64,000 nucleotides of DNA from Protonemura montana. Taxonomy: Eukaryota > Arthropoda > Insecta > Plecoptera > Nemouridae. Under the pieces are notes generated by a model. The model worked only from the letters and a program-made list of their open reading frames with translations, did not search any database and was not told the origin of the DNA. Below are positions 10,601 through 23,737 of the stretch, piece after piece. The position numbers and the translations under genes were made by a program. How positions within the stretch are numbered: position 1 is the stretch's first letter; each line of letters opens with the position of its first letter. The stretch is from the NCBI GenBank assembly GCA_947568835.1, contig OX387610.1, positions 13,435,001 to 13,499,000 of the forward strand, in the 5' to 3' direction.

Positions 10601-13600
10601 GACAAGCTAAAAAACTGCTTACCGTTTTAGATTATTCTTCCTAGCAAATAATAGCAAAGATCTTGACATGTATTTAAAATGCGGATGCTAAGTTCGAAAA
10701 TCTCAGGTGTATTTGGTTTTCAAGTTTTCAAGTGGCAATTAGGGTGGTCTTTGTTCGATTCATGTTCATCTTGTTAGGTGATATCATTTCCAACATGTAA
10801 GCTATGTTGCCAACTCACATACCAACCCTCATCCCTTCTATCAGGTTCTTGCCAGGATTCGATAAGCAATGCAAGACATTCGATAACGCAGTCTAATCAT
10901 TGAAATCTAAAAGCTAACATGTTTTAGAGGTAAATATTGACTTCTAGCGTTACACATTGCTGGATAATAGTACAGCAAATTTTTTTGGAGACACTTTACC
11001 AAGTTTAAAAAAACATATATTAAAAATCTGGATTTTTTGCTGCTAAGTAAAAAACTAATTTTCCCCAAGTTTCTAAAACTTATGCCGTTTACTTCTTTTT
11101 TAAAGTGTTTTCCCCCTTCGGTAAAGTAACAGAATGGTAAGTGGCGAAACTCTGGGAAAACTCTAAACATTCAAAAACCATTTTTTTAGTTAGTGCTAAG
11201 TTTAGAAAAATTAGAAATGAGTCTAAAAACCACAAAAATATACTAAATTATTTATAGAATCCGTGGGTTTTAGCAGCAGTTTTGCCAGCGTATTGCAGAA
11301 AACGAAACGTAGTTTGGTCTCTTCGTGTACGATTGAAACCGACGAACTGATTTAGAAGTTTAATTCGTTGGTAAGCTTAGTGTCCGGGGATTTGTAAAAC
11401 CAAAGTCGACTCGGACGCTTTTCACGGACTTGCCGCTTCCTAACTGAAACTAGAGACCAACTTTCACCGAGGAAAATTCTCGACGCGGCGCGGAAAATGA
11501 AAAGCTAGCTCGTCGAGAGATTCATGCAAAGTAAACTGCGAGTGGAGACGAAAAAGTTTTTCAATGCAAAGAATGAAACTCGAGAAAACTTAGTTCAGTG
11601 ATATCATATGCTTTGCCGTTTGAAAACGTTAACAGAGTTTTGAGAAGAACATGCCAAAATGTTTGATTATTTCTTACATCTTATAAGAAGGTTTTTACAG
11701 CTGTTGTTCAATGTTTGGGAGCCAACTTGGTTTTCAATTTGTTTCTTTCATGACGTGGCGTTTACATAAAAGCGTACGCACTTTAAAGCTGACTTTTAAA
11801 TGAGTTCAATTCTGTGGTGAAAACGTGGTCACACTAACTTTTACATAAACAAAAGTCTTCTAAAAGCAAACTTTTGTATTTTCAAAAATAATTGCAGTCG
11901 TCTGTAATTTGTGACTCATTATTGTAAATTTGTTGAACAGATTTGCAATTGGCTCATGAAATAATTGTATCCCTGTTTCGTTGGTGATATTGGTTTACAA
12001 TTCTTACAAACTCTGTTTTCTACAATCAATTTTGCCTCTCTCTACGCAAAAAAGTAGCCACGATTAAGCCATGAAACAGTAAATAAAGGGTATCCAAAAG
12101 GTATTCAAAAGGTAAAGAAAGTGTAGAATCAAACGATATTCAACAAAAATTGAGAAATTCTTCTCACCCTAAAACCCACCATTTTGTTCACTACTGCTTC
12201 AAGGTCAAACAATGAACAAGGTCAAACAATGAACAAGGTCAAGTAGCCGCGCGTACTTGTTTCTCACTCTGACAAAGAACAGCAACAGCTAAATAAAGTT
12301 CCTCTTGCGACGCGATAAAATTCAATTTCAAACTACGACTCCTTGTAAATCAATTTTAAATCACTATCAATTCATACAAGCAGCAACACCATCCACGCGA
12401 GTTCATCAAGAAAATCACATCCTACTTCTTGTAATAACTACGCAGTGAAAACTTGGAAATTAAATCCGATAATAAAAGCAATCGTCCACTTTCAAGTTGA
12501 GTGCAAATCTTGTTGGTAATTACTTGCTCAAATAACGAACGCTCGTTGAAAACGAAATTAAGACAAGTAATTGCCACTCGACTGTTTGGAGCTGTCTCTT
12601 GTTTTAGCCTTGTCACTGCAAGAGGGTTTTAGCTAGTCAATGGTGCGGGGGTGGGTGAGGCGAAGGGTAGGCCTGGGAGCGGCACAGGGAATTCGGGAGC
12701 GTGAGATTAAAGGGTGGACAACCCCAGTCTGGCTATTGATCCCTGATTTCAACCTGACAAAGGTGGTGGCGAGGCACTTTTATACTGCCTTGAATATTTT
12801 TGGGACATCACTGGCAAAGATTGACGGGCTGTCTGTTCGATATCTTGAACGATGAAATGAAACGTTTATCGCAAGAAGGGATCGAACAAATGCGCTGACG
12901 AGGACAATGAAAGGGCAACAATAGCTGTGTAGATAGCTTGCACAATTGGAATCAGCAGGCTTTGACGAAACGCCTCGAGGATTGGTTCTTTTGCTATTAC
13001 CACGTCAACATTGACACGTTTATTTTGTCAAAAAAATTGGAAGTTATTTATGAAAAGCACAAGTTATTTTAAAATGTGTGGTTTTATGTTTGGCGTTCTT
13101 CGTTTTCAGGCGTGGAATTATTTCAAGCTCGATAGAAATTATAGCTGCTGCATAACCAAAATGTATTATTCATTGGTAGATTCTGGATTTTAAATAGTCG
13201 GTTCGTTGCTGGAAATTTGACTAAAAGCTTTTTTCTTGAATATTTTCAAATATGAATAGTTATATTCAACAGGATTTTAGTCTTGAGGAAATTAGGTGTA
13301 CTCTTTTTTTTTTTTTATGTAAAATCCGACGAATATCTAAATGTAAGTACCTAAAAAAAGAAGAAGCTGATGGAAAAACAAGAAGAAATGTTTTCATTTG
13401 CAAATAAACCAGAATCGTCACAAACTTGCTGTTGGCAAATAAATACAGTTTTGCTTTTTCGCTTTCCTGTTGGTGAAAAATCAATGGTATTCACCTAAGC
13501 GTGGTCTGTAATTAGCATATGCACGCAATGAAAAGCAGTCAAGATAGGCGGGAACACTTCTGATGTATCTAAGAGGTAGACTACTTCTTCAAAAATAGGG

Positions 13601-15948
13601 TGGCGAGCAGCGGCAATTTCCGCAAAACATTTAATCACGTGCAGAAAAAAAAACAACAGTCACGTGAAAAAAATTCAAAACGCGTTCTCGTCGTAAGTAC
13701 GCTCTCGAGTTTAAAAAATGCCAGAACGAAAAAAAAGAAGCTTTCTAGAAAAGTCTCTTGAGAAATGATGCGGAAAAAAAGTACTTGTATGTGTTTTTCT
13801 TTTTCAGCAAAGTAAAACTTACCTTCTGGGCTATTTTCTTTACTCTAAACTCGAAGGAATTCACTGTAGGACGCTTATAAAAAAAAAAAACATCCAGGGA
13901 AAATGTCTTATCGTGATCAAAATCTTTGTGAAAATTTTTTTTTTTTTTATTATTTAGCTTACGCACTGTCTCATTTCACCGGTAAGCTTTCTGTAGGCAT
14001 ATTTTGAAAATCCAAGAAAAATTATACAAAAACACAAGATCGAACCTGTCATCGATGCAAGCTTTTCCCTAAAAAAACACAAAAATGTTGGCCACGTTCC
14101 AGGAAACCGTTGTTTTAAAAACATATTCACTGGTCGATTGAACTTAGTTATTCGAGTCATGAACTACAATTTGACGTTTAAAATAAGCAATATACCACAA
14201 GCTGTAATTACCCACGTGCCAGATTGTACTCGTATTTAATCACAGTATATCCGGTAATTGCTCATTGTATGACCGTAACATAACCAATTACAACAGTTAT
14301 GGCAACTCTGGTTACCAACAATGCAGCGAGGTTTCGGAGTTGATTCCCTGTTGCTTCGTACCTGAATTAATTCAAACGTCTACCGTGTTTTGTAACTTTG
14401 ATCTGCATTTACTTTAATTTTAGTTCTTGTTTATTATAATTTCATAGACAACGGAGACGAAGTGGAACTTAAATTCGTTATTAAATGAACTGACACAAAC
14501 AAGTTTCGAACTTTATTACTACAGACAAGCCCAGTAGGCTTCGTAGAAATACAGCAGACTAGAGAAAGTTGTCTTTGATGCTTGAAAGTAAATACAAATA
14601 TATTTAAATTGAAAAAACGCGTTTTTTAAGGGTGGGTTTTGTCTTACAAGAATTGTTCCTACCGGTTTAGCACGGAAAATAAATAAACAGACAGCTTGAA
14701 TTCTTTGTATTTATATATTTAAATTGGTACCATTCTGTACCAAATGGTACCAAATGGTTCAATTTGTACCTTCAAAGTTTAAACTTAAACTACAAGGCTT
14801 AAATAGATTTATTGGGTACTGAAAAATCATATATTACCTTAAATTGTAATTCTAAACTAGTTGAAAAACAACACATTATAAAATCGGAGTACTAAGTTTG
14901 TACTTATTTTGACAATTATACCCGCTTAAAACAGCAAGTGCACCTTGGAAATGAACGCATTGACGCGTGTAAATAATTTACAGTGAGGAGGTAAACTTTA
15001 AAGTCTAGGGATGTTAGTTTTGGTAGCCGAGACTTGGCCAACTCGGTGTTGTTGCTAATTATGTAAGATGCCTGTCTATACTCGCGGGGGGTCAATTAAT
15101 TATGAATCATTCGATGGTCGGTTTTTGTTAGTGCTGGCGTTGTTTGCTTTGCGTGCGGCTTAGTTGCTGAGCTTAGCATCTGTTAAAATATGTATTAGTT
15201 CAGATGTTCGTGTGGGAGATGCATTTTATGTAAAAAAAGGTATTTAAATTAGGATTATATACAAAGGTGAGGTTAGGTAAGATTAAACTTGTAAATCATA
15301 TCACTTTATGAACATAGACTGAGGTAACCAAAGGGAAGAATGAAAGTATTATGAAAATATTTCAGTTTGAAAGTTTAGGTACTTGGCAGAGAATAAAAAT
15401 GGCATTCTAAAAAAAATGGCGTTCTATCTCGCTGACGACAAACGAGTTTAATCTTTAAAGGCGCGCAAAGCATTTTCACTCAAAATTAATTTAGATCCGA
15501 CGACAATAAAGCAGGTGAGAAAGAGTTTTTCCTCGTCGCCGGCAACACCGTTGTCATTTCGCAATGCGAACATAATATTATTTACAATAAGCACCAAACA
15601 AAGACTTTATCGTTTGTTGGCTGAAAGTTAATTTCACAATTTCGAAACGACAGAGTTGGATCACTTTGTTTGCGCTATTGAACGAAGAAATTACTCTGCT
15701 TCAGTTGCGAAACTTTGATAAGATTTTGCTGGATACGTTTCAATCAGACTCACCGAGAATTGATTGCACGTCTTCTTGATTTAAATAGCCGACATAACTC
15801 TAAGAGCGACTTGTACGAAGATTAAACAGGAAAAGCGAGGTTAGATTCTGTTTCATCGTTTGGTTTAATCGCAAAGTTACTGCTTCGATACAGAGTGGAT
15901 ATTACCAATTTATTTAAATCGTTCTGCTTTCAAAAGCTTAAAATCATG
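7627..15948. other. Long intron-1 stretch without recognised genes
   Basis: AT-rich intronic DNA. Small features: a family D end fragment near 11163-11240 (GTTAGTGCTAAG..GAGTCTAAAAACC), a 17-bp short tandem GGTCAAACAATGAACAA at about 12203-12242, and poly(T)/poly(A) tracts at 13305-13316, 13878-13890 and 13935-13947. Many short frames exist, none with a recognisable domain. Confidence 0.4.
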
Positions 15949-15956
15949 CTTTAAAA

Positions 15957-16013
15957 GTGGCACCTCCACTGTGGCACCTCCACTGTGGCACCTCCACTGT
16001 GGCTCCCTCCACC
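15957..16013 (+). repeat. 14-bp minisatellite, about 4 copies
   Basis: GTGGCACCTCCACT repeated three times, followed by a degenerate fourth unit (GTGGCTCCCTCCACC). Short and of low copy number. Confidence 0.85.
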
Positions 16014-16456
16014 GACAAAGTGGGAAACTCTGATACTAATTGTGATTTTACCTGCAAATACAAGAACATGACTTTGATTAAAATTCTTGTTGTGGATTTC
16101 AGTAATATCATAATCGGAATGAAATTAATGCACAAGTGAATTAACAAAACAATATTACTGAAGAGTAAATATGGTTTTAGGTTAAATATCAACAACTACC
16201 GTTTAATTTCATGTATACCAACATTCGTTGGCAAGAATTAATCTAACCGATTACAGGTTTAATGGAAATCAGGTTAAATAACCATGAGGCACTAAAATTA
16301 TGCAGCTGCGAATTTATTTGATTTATGAAAGTCGATTACCTGGTGTAGATGACAAGGCTAGAAATATTGCAAATTAATCTCATATTTTAACTACGAAGAT
16401 GGATATATATATATAAAAATAAAGATAAGTCGAAATAAATAATTAAACATTTTACT

Positions 16457-16663
16457 TCAGAGCAAAGAATCAATTTGATTTACCGGATAAAACGGTCTGT
16501 TTGTTTTGAGCTCGCTGCCAGCCAACGGATCGGTCGATTTCCACGACATTCGCATGACACCCTCACAATATTTGAGCAACGCTATGTCACGTTTTTTAAC
16601 TTCATCGTCGAGACATTTTTGTTTAAAATCAAGATCTACAAACACTTTCAATAAATCTTTCAT
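16457..16663 (-). CDS. Weak candidate exon, antisense within Rgk intron 1
   Basis: Minus-strand ATG frame of 68 codons. The translation has a balanced, soluble-protein-like composition (MKDLLKVFVDLDFKQKCLDD.. ..RMSWKSTDPLAGSEL) and the frame passes a possible donor, TATCCG|gtaaat. The preceding in-frame sequence holds a TAA near 16735 and no obvious acceptor, so if real it would start at this Met. I do not recognise the protein. Random open frames of this size are common in 64 kb, so this is a candidate only. Confidence 0.22.
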   Translation of the reverse strand: MKDLLKVFVDLDFKQKCLDDEVKKRDIALLKYCEGVMRMSWKSTDPLAGSELKTNRPFYPVNQIDSLL

Positions 16664-17102
16664 AACAAATCCAGACAGATTGACGAGTTGAAATGTGCAT
16701 ATACATTTTCGATGGCAAAATTGTTACTATAAAAGCTTAAAAAAAGCATTTCCAAAGAAAAATTAATAAATAAATGACCGAATCAAATACGCTCATACAC
16801 AGCGCAACTCAAATAAGATTCGCAAAACCCTAGTTTAGTTTTTTTTTCTGCACAAAAATGGCTTAAACTTAAAAAAGAAGTTTAAAATTATTTACAACAT
16901 CCATTGCAAGTATTTTTGCAAAACAAATAATTTAATTGTTTCATTACCTTTATTCGAAAAAACTTAACGCTTATAAATTCCTAACTTGTACATCTTGTTC
17001 AAAATTTAGAGAGCTCTATTGACCACTGAACTGTAGGTATATAATGTAGAGATTACCTCAGTCATATCGCTAAGTTATTCATAAGGTCATGAGGATTACA
17101 GT

Positions 17103-17435
17103 TTAGTCCATCATGTGCCTGTAAGAGCAGACACATTCTGAATTATATACCTCCATGTTACCTGAAACAACCGTTGCAAATGTGTGCTTCGAACAGAACC
17201 TGTTCCAGTGAAGGCATTGCGATAAATGGCGACCGAAGTCTATGTCCACGTCACCAGTTTTTATATAGTGCATGGAACGGTTTGACTTGCCATTGCCTTG
17301 CATCTTGTTGTTGGGTTAAATGATCGTGTCATTCCGTTGAGAGACACTTCCGTTGTGCCTCCTTGGTGCATTTCTCTCAGCATCCGGCTCCAAAGTATTA
17401 TAAGCCCTCACAGATTTCATGCTTTCCTTAATCAT
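17103..17435 (-). pseudogene. Weak candidate broken coding region, antisense in intron 1
   Basis: From an ATG at 17435 the minus strand reads 39 codons (MIKESMKSVRAYNTLEPDAE..), one TAA at 17316-17318, then continues in the same frame for 71 codons (PNNKMQGNGKSNRSMHYIKT.. ..FCSKHTFATVV). A consensus-like donor, TTTCAG|gtaac, occurs at 17161. A single stop across 111 codons in a GC-richer patch suggests a decayed or misread exon. No family is recognised. A stop-free part could be chance. Confidence 0.22.
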
Positions 17436-18392
17436 AGTTTATAACTTCTTAATGATATCTTGGCACAATCCCTTGTTTTCAAGTGAACCACCTAATTATG
17501 AGATCTTTCCCAAAAATCTGAAAGCGAGGTTAAGGGACGCAAATGCATGTTTTTTTTCTGGAGTCTATACCCATGTTTTTCATGGGTATTTATATATAAG
17601 CATAACGTGCCTACATGTTGGTAGTTGACGACAGACCTTCATATACTTACAAATTTTGAGTAAGTTTTTCAGTCTTAAATATGTTGATTCTCACTCAGTT
17701 TTTAGAAAATATTAATTTAAATCGACATATGAACCCATTTACGTTGAGCGGATTTTCACTGTACCTAAAAAACATTGTTGCTCGCCTGTTTAATTGTCAG
17801 TTTCGCGGTTTGTTTTGTCGTCTAATTATCGTGTACGCAGTGTCTCTCGAGATATGCCAAGTCAACGCACAACTTTGACGGCGCAGAAAATTGCAAGGGA
17901 TGGTGATTAGTTGTTTTCGCTAACGAGGATTTTCGACATTAACTAGACGTAGCGAGAGTAATTGGACTGGATCGACACCGCCACAGGTTCAAATCGAGAG
18001 GGAAATTAGCTTTTCCGATATCAAGCGACGGCTAGAGGTTTATTTGTTGGTGGCGTTGGGTAGTTGTTGAAAAGTTTTTATTATTGAGATGAGAGCAGAA
18101 ATGGTTGATCTCGGATTGTGGTCGGGAGTACCGGAGTGTTTTTACGGAATCTGCATGCATAATTTTGTGTTTTTGTGGAATTACCATGGATTGAAAGAAT
18201 CCCCTTAAAAGTTGGATGATTTTTAGAGATAAAGAAAAACGACCCCTGCAAATTATAGCCTAGTTTTTGCAGAGCGTTTTTTTTTTTATATCTAGGTTGA
18301 TTTTTCTGCTGTCGGTAACCAATCCTTACAAAGATATTAAAAAAAAAAATTATTTTGACCCAGTTTGATGCTGGCAATGAGTGTTCTTGTGT

Positions 18393-18785
18393 AGTCAGAG
18401 AACCAGCGCTGGAGTTGAACTGTCGTCGGGAAAAATAGCCGCCAAAGACTACTTTACCGCGACAAAAATTAAGTTTCTACTAGATAGAGCCACCGTCGTT
18501 ACGAGTGAAAAAAATTAGCATTTCGTTATTTCTCGCAGATTACTCGCATTTGAGTCTGGTTTACATTCAATCAATCTTTATTAATGCTAACCTCAACGAT
18601 TGATAAACACGTATCGCGATATTTTGAGTCGTTATTATTTAGCTGTGGTGGTTTTTTTATAAATTTGACCGCTAGCGCCATCGGGTGGCACCTACCGTTA
18701 CCACGTGTTGGCGGCCTCGTTTGCTCAGCAGAAACTTAAACGCTTACGTTGGTTTTCTGGCTCTACTGATAAACTCAATGATGCT
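18393..18785 (+). mobile_element. Family C MITE, full-length copy
   Basis: Starts AGTCAGAGAACCAGCGCTGG and ends GGTTTTCTGGCTCTACTGATAAA, the inverted termini of the family. The 60-bp module is present once. Confidence 0.82.
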
Positions 18786-19011
18786 AGACAGAAAGTTTTT
18801 CGAAATAATTATTTTCATATTATGCAAGAAGCAATTTTTTCACAAGATTGCTTAGATTTCCCACGCGAGTTTTGTTTGCATTAACAAGAAGCTGAACTGA
18901 ATAACATTACTGTAAAAAACATCAGACACGTGCTACAAAATCTGCCAGCTCAAGTGAAGAAATGTTTATTAGAAATACAGTAAAAACCACCTCGAATGAA
19001 AAATACCTTTG

Positions 19012-19032
19012 CACACACACACACACACATGT
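19012..19032 (+). repeat. (CA)n microsatellite
   Basis: About ten CA dinucleotides followed by TGTG. Confidence 0.9.
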
Positions 19033-19739
19033 GACAAAAAGTGGAAACACATTTGGTTTCACCCAGAGTTCGAGCGAATCGACTTACGAGAACCACTTTA
19101 AAAAGCCAATTCGAGCCATAAAAGAAGGATTTGAAAACTCGTAAAGAAATCGTACAAAAGCTGCAATCATTTTTCATCAAACTCTTATTTTTTTGCAGCA
19201 GTATAATTCGGATCGAGTCGGCTTTCCCGTGTTCCTTGTCACGTAGTTTCGTGTCCCCATCGTAGCCAAGTTTTGGTCGGATCCAGGTTTCCAGTGGCGT
19301 TCTTTCATAGGTGCAATCCTTTTCCGACATAATTATTTTCTATTTATGTTTTAACATATTTACAGAATTGCCATGGGCAGATGATATTTTATACTGATTC
19401 ATAAGTTTCATTTCAAAGCCCTTTCTATGCATTTGGTTTCAGTAGCTCTTATTTAGCTCAGAATCTAGCGTTCCACACAGTGAGAGCAGGCAACCACTTC
19501 AATAATTAGTACATACACGAGACAGTTATTACCTTGCAGGTTAATAATTGACACTACTTGAAATAAACAAGTACTTTACGGTGTTGACATCGAGTACATA
19601 AGCGAGAGTTGGTTAATGTCACCACACAAGGCAATATTCTGGTCATTTAGTCGACCCTACGTGTTGGCAATTTGCTAACAGCTTGCAAAGGAGTTTCAAA
19701 TTGAACTCTGTGTACGTACGGGGTGGGTTGGTATCTCTA

Positions 19740-20290
19740 AAGTGATGTAACTACAATCCAGCCTGTGAGAGAAGATACCAGCACAAGATCTGTCCTCTGC
19801 ATTGCTACAGTCCAGCCCTTGAGAGAAGATTCCAGCACAAGGACTATCCCCTGCATTGCTACAGTCTAGCCCGTGAGAGAAGATACCAGCACAAGGACTG
19901 TCCCCTGCATTGCTACAGTCCAGCCCTTGAGAGAAAAATTCCAGCACAAGGACTGTCCCCTGCATTGCTACAGTCTAGCCCGTGAGAGAAGATACCAGCA
20001 CAAGAACTTTCCCAGCATTGCTACAGTCAGCCCGTCAGAGAAGATACCAGCACAAGGACTGTCCTCTGCATTGCTACAGTCTAGCCCGTGAGAGAAGATA
20101 CCAGCACAAGGACTGTCCCCTGCATTGCTACCAACTCAGAAATACAAATTCAGTTATGATTTTAGTGGCGGGATGTATGTGGATGATGTGCATAGTTTTT
20201 TAAAATGACAGTTTGTCCACGTGTCACTCCAAAACGACCGGTGGCGCCTCTACCAGGAAGGTTGCTCCTCTTCGCTAACGAATTATCGAG
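19740..20290 (+). mobile_element. Family B element with 54-bp array, about 7 units
   Basis: Defines family B. Module: CAGTCTAGCCCGTGAGAGAA then GATACCAGCACAAGGACTGT then CCCCTGCATTGCTA (54 bp). The tail after the array (CCAACTCA.., TTCAGTTATGATTTTAGTGG, then CACTCCAAAACGACCGGTGG and CGCCTCTACC) recurs at 39285, 51885 and 56335. One unit is shortened around 20010-20035. No ORF beyond repeat artefacts. Confidence 0.85.
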
Positions 20291-23200
20291 AGTATAAAGT
20301 TGCTGTCACAGAACAGGACAGATTATTTAATAAAGTCTTGCAATGATCGTAGGAGTTGAAGAGAACATTCACAAACATACCAGGAAATCAATTTGCTCTT
20401 GCTAGATAAAACTACATAATTTTACTTTTAATGTATGTTAATTCAATTACTAGTGGCTATTCCTTTGTACACAAACGCCTTTAAGTGTGCTCTTCAATTA
20501 TGATTAGGCATTTTTCAAGCGGTGTTCATGAAATTTGCGGTGCGATTTGTAACAAAGAAATTGTTGAGGAAATAAGTGCCCTTTATGGGGCTATTTTTAC
20601 TGGTTGAATACGCACAAGTAAATATTTTAACTTGCTCATATACCATGTATTTGTTCTAAAGATCAACAGTATTATTTTTGTTATTTTATCGAGGCATGAA
20701 AAGGTGATAATAATTCAGACAACAAGTTTACACAAAGGCACAGTATTTTATTTTTTATTTTTTTCACCAAAATGCAATGTTCGCTTCCCAAGATAAGCCA
20801 CAGATTAATTTGAAAGGATAAAAGAAAATGACAACGAGATTAAAAATGATAGCTTTGTGCTAAAAGCAGCCGAGCATTTCGGTTCGGTAAAGAGCTTTTC
20901 GACATTAAACGTCTTATTGGTGTCTTGAGTAATCCCGACATGACTGCATATCCAACCACTTCCTGGTGACAAAACGGCGAGCGTCTTCAATCTAAGTGCT
21001 TCATGCATTGTACATCGGAAGTCGAACGTGGAATACCAAAAAGGTTGGGACGGTCGTTTGTTGAATATCGCGCCGTCATGAAGTTAGGTTATGTGAGTTG
21101 GTAATGTGCTTGTTGAACCAGATCTAGATGGCTGTGACAGGAACGGGAACAAGAATTCTTGGGAGAGTTTTGATTTGAAATCGCTTTTTTGTTTCGTTTA
21201 CAGGAAAAATGTCATTTCGATTTGTTTTTCTTGTGTAATGAGCCAAAAAAATTATTATACTTGAAACAGCGTTCTTTAAAACCAAAAATGCAATCTTCAC
21301 AAGTCTTGGTTTTTAAATAAATTAAATCTGCTTTCAAAATTCTACAATTTGTGCTAGATTCATAATAAATGGAGCTTTAGAACGTAAACGTTCTTTAGTT
21401 ATGAAATATAAACTCACTTCCGTTTTTACCGTTGATAAAAGTAGTATAAATGATACGGAACTTTACTTAGAAATGAATGTACATTTTGGGAAATTGAATT
21501 TTTGATAACGTATCCAAGAATTGTGTCAAAAGTTAAATACAATACCTACTCACATCGACATTTGACGGGAGTTAAAACTAAATCCTTATTACACATGATT
21601 TCCTCACTGGAAAATATTTTTCCGTTTTCCCCTATTCAGGTGTATGAAAGGTAACGGTAGCTAAACGCCATTTGTTTGTGGCGGTCTAACGACCACTTTC
21701 ATAAAGAGGACAAAAAATTAACTGCTTTTTCGCGTTTCGATAGAGTGAAACTGTTCAGTAAAATAGCTGTGTACATAAACATGGCATGCGAAACAAACGC
21801 AAGGCAAATCACCGAGCACCAGCATCGAATTGCACGATGTGAAAATGGTTTTATAGTTTCAATAAAAATAAAAAATAAAAAAACTGTCAGAAAAACACAA
21901 TTTTTTTGCTCAATAACAAAATAGTTTGACAGCTATTTTTCCGCGGTCTTAAAAGTTTTAAAACTTTTTGTTAACATGCCATATCTATAGGAAATAGAAA
22001 AATATCTAAACTTCTTTATCAAACAGCTTGGATCTTACAATACAATTTTGTGATTTTACAACGCGATTCCCCTGTGATCTCACGGAAAGTCATGATATCT
22101 CATTGTTGCTACTTTCTGGTTCGTTATTTGATGCAGTTGTCTAGATTAAGGACAGGAAACTATTTTATCAAATGGGTTTTTAGATCTTATTACCACCATC
22201 ATAATCTAGAAAAGCCAGACAAAGCTACGTTCTTTTTATGGCTTGAAAATGTTCTGTTGGCAAGAATTTGTATGCGTCGTTCAAATAATAAAGAAATGCT
22301 CATCTGAACGTTCACAAATAGTTTCTCTTCTATGTAGTCAGAACAAAACAGATAATTTCCAATTGTTGTTATTTGAATTATTCGCATTTTAGGTAATGAC
22401 TTTTGCGTTAAAATGACACTATATAGCTTGTTTGTTTGTTTAATTTTTTATTTATTTTCCATTGTATACATACATGCCAAGATGTTTACATAATGTTTTA
22501 TGTTATAACAGGCTTTGAAAATTGTCATAATAGTAAATTATAAAATTTGAGTAGAACTTAAACTAATCCTTAAACATACTAAAAGACCATTTCCGGCAAA
22601 ACAAATACTTATTAAACACAATATGAACAGTTAAAATTTTCAAATTTATAAATTCATCGACATTATAAAAGCCATGGAGTATTAGGAAGTCCTTTAAAAA
22701 TTGTTTAAATGATTATTTGAATGATTCTTTGGCGCCCAAAGCGGGAAATCCAGTAAATTCTTGGCGTGTTATCAACTGTGCTTGTATCATGCTAATATTT
22801 TAGATCCCTATGAACTATTCTCGAACAACATCAAGTGATTATGGATTTTAAATAAACTGGGACATTTTAGCCTCAAAGCCTTGAGAAGTTTGAGATAATT
22901 TATCGAGTAGTTTCTGATACAAGTTAGCCGGCGCCTTCAAGTTTATCTCAGGAATTGCATCGCTGTTCAAACTATTATGCTGACATAGTGGTAACAAGCA
23001 CTCTAAAATTGCAATTAACCATCAAGAGATTGCCAACACATGTTTCACTTTAACGCTGTAATACTGTAGAAGGTGCTAGTTTACTTTGGTGCAATTCCGT
23101 TGTTGGGTTTTGTTTTTAGAGAAAATACCTTTTTTTTTATGGAGATCAGGGTTCGGATTTCCAGCTTAGCACCAATTTTTTCAAAGATTTTTAGTGTTTC

Positions 23201-23510
23201 TAAGAAAATAAATAGTAAAACTTTGTGGCCATTGACGAATCCGTCCATATGAGGCACCTCGGCTTCTTCCCCTTTGAGGGGGATCCCTTATCCCACCCCC
23301 GCGAAAACTGGAATATGTGTGTCCGGATAGTTCCGTTGTCAGAGCACCCGACCGGCAATTCGGAGGTCGCGGGTTCGTATCCCGGCTCGGTTGCACATTT
23401 TTTCCAGTCTAGCTTTCTTTCCATCATACGCTTGCTGGTTTAAGCTCCCTAATGGAAATGCCAGAAAACCAAAAAACACTGCAATAACACTTTTGTTTTT
23501 TGTGTTTTAG
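20291..23510. other. Remainder of intron 1
   Basis: AT-rich, with no supported gene apart from the tRNA-like block at 23321-23392. The polypyrimidine tract and acceptor of exon 23511 close the intron (TTTTGTTTTTTGTGTTTTAG). Confidence 0.45.
23321..23392 (+). ncRNA. tRNA-like sequence (probable SINE head or tRNA pseudogene)
   Basis: 72 nt with D-stem GTTC/GAGC and a T-arm with B-box-like GGGTTCGTATCCC (GCGGG/CCCGG). The acceptor (GTCCGGA/CTCGGTT) has two mismatches, the anticodon stem is imperfect, and loop position 33 is C instead of T, so a functional tRNA is unlikely. It may keep pol III promoter activity. It lies about 120 bp before the P-loop exon. Confidence 0.6.
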
Positions 23511-23737
23511 CACCGAAATGCTAACGACCGGCGCTGTCAATGGCAGTGTGTCTCACCCAGGCTCGGCAAGGACGAGTGCTACCACCTCACTGGCGTCTTC
23601 GAGGGAGTCTAGCACCTCGGCCCAAGGTCAACTACCATACAAGGTGGTCATGTTGGGAGCAGCTGGTGTCGGGAAGTCGTCGCTCATCTCCCAGTTCATG
23701 ACTTCAGAGTACCTACATGCGTATGATACCTCTATTG
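23511..23737 (+). CDS. Rgk: Rgk exon carrying the P-loop (G1)
   Basis: Acceptor TTTTAG|CACCG at 23510 and donor CTATTG|gtgagt at 23738. The first base completes codon 87 (AG+C = Ser), which confirms linkage to the exon about 20 kb upstream. Residues 88-162: a Ser/Thr/Ala-rich low-complexity linker, then the start of the G domain at about 129 (PYKVVMLGAAGVGKSSL). The P-loop is GAAGVGKS, residues 136-143, with Lys142 and Ser143 intact. The exon stops at YDTSI, within switch I, where the effector threonine of classical Ras is not evident, as usual for RGK proteins. The exon contains ATG codons (23500 in the intron, 23518), but phase and conserved upstream sequence show it is internal. A shorter isoform starting at Met90 would be possible if a 5' UTR exon is spliced here. 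Confidence 0.97.
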
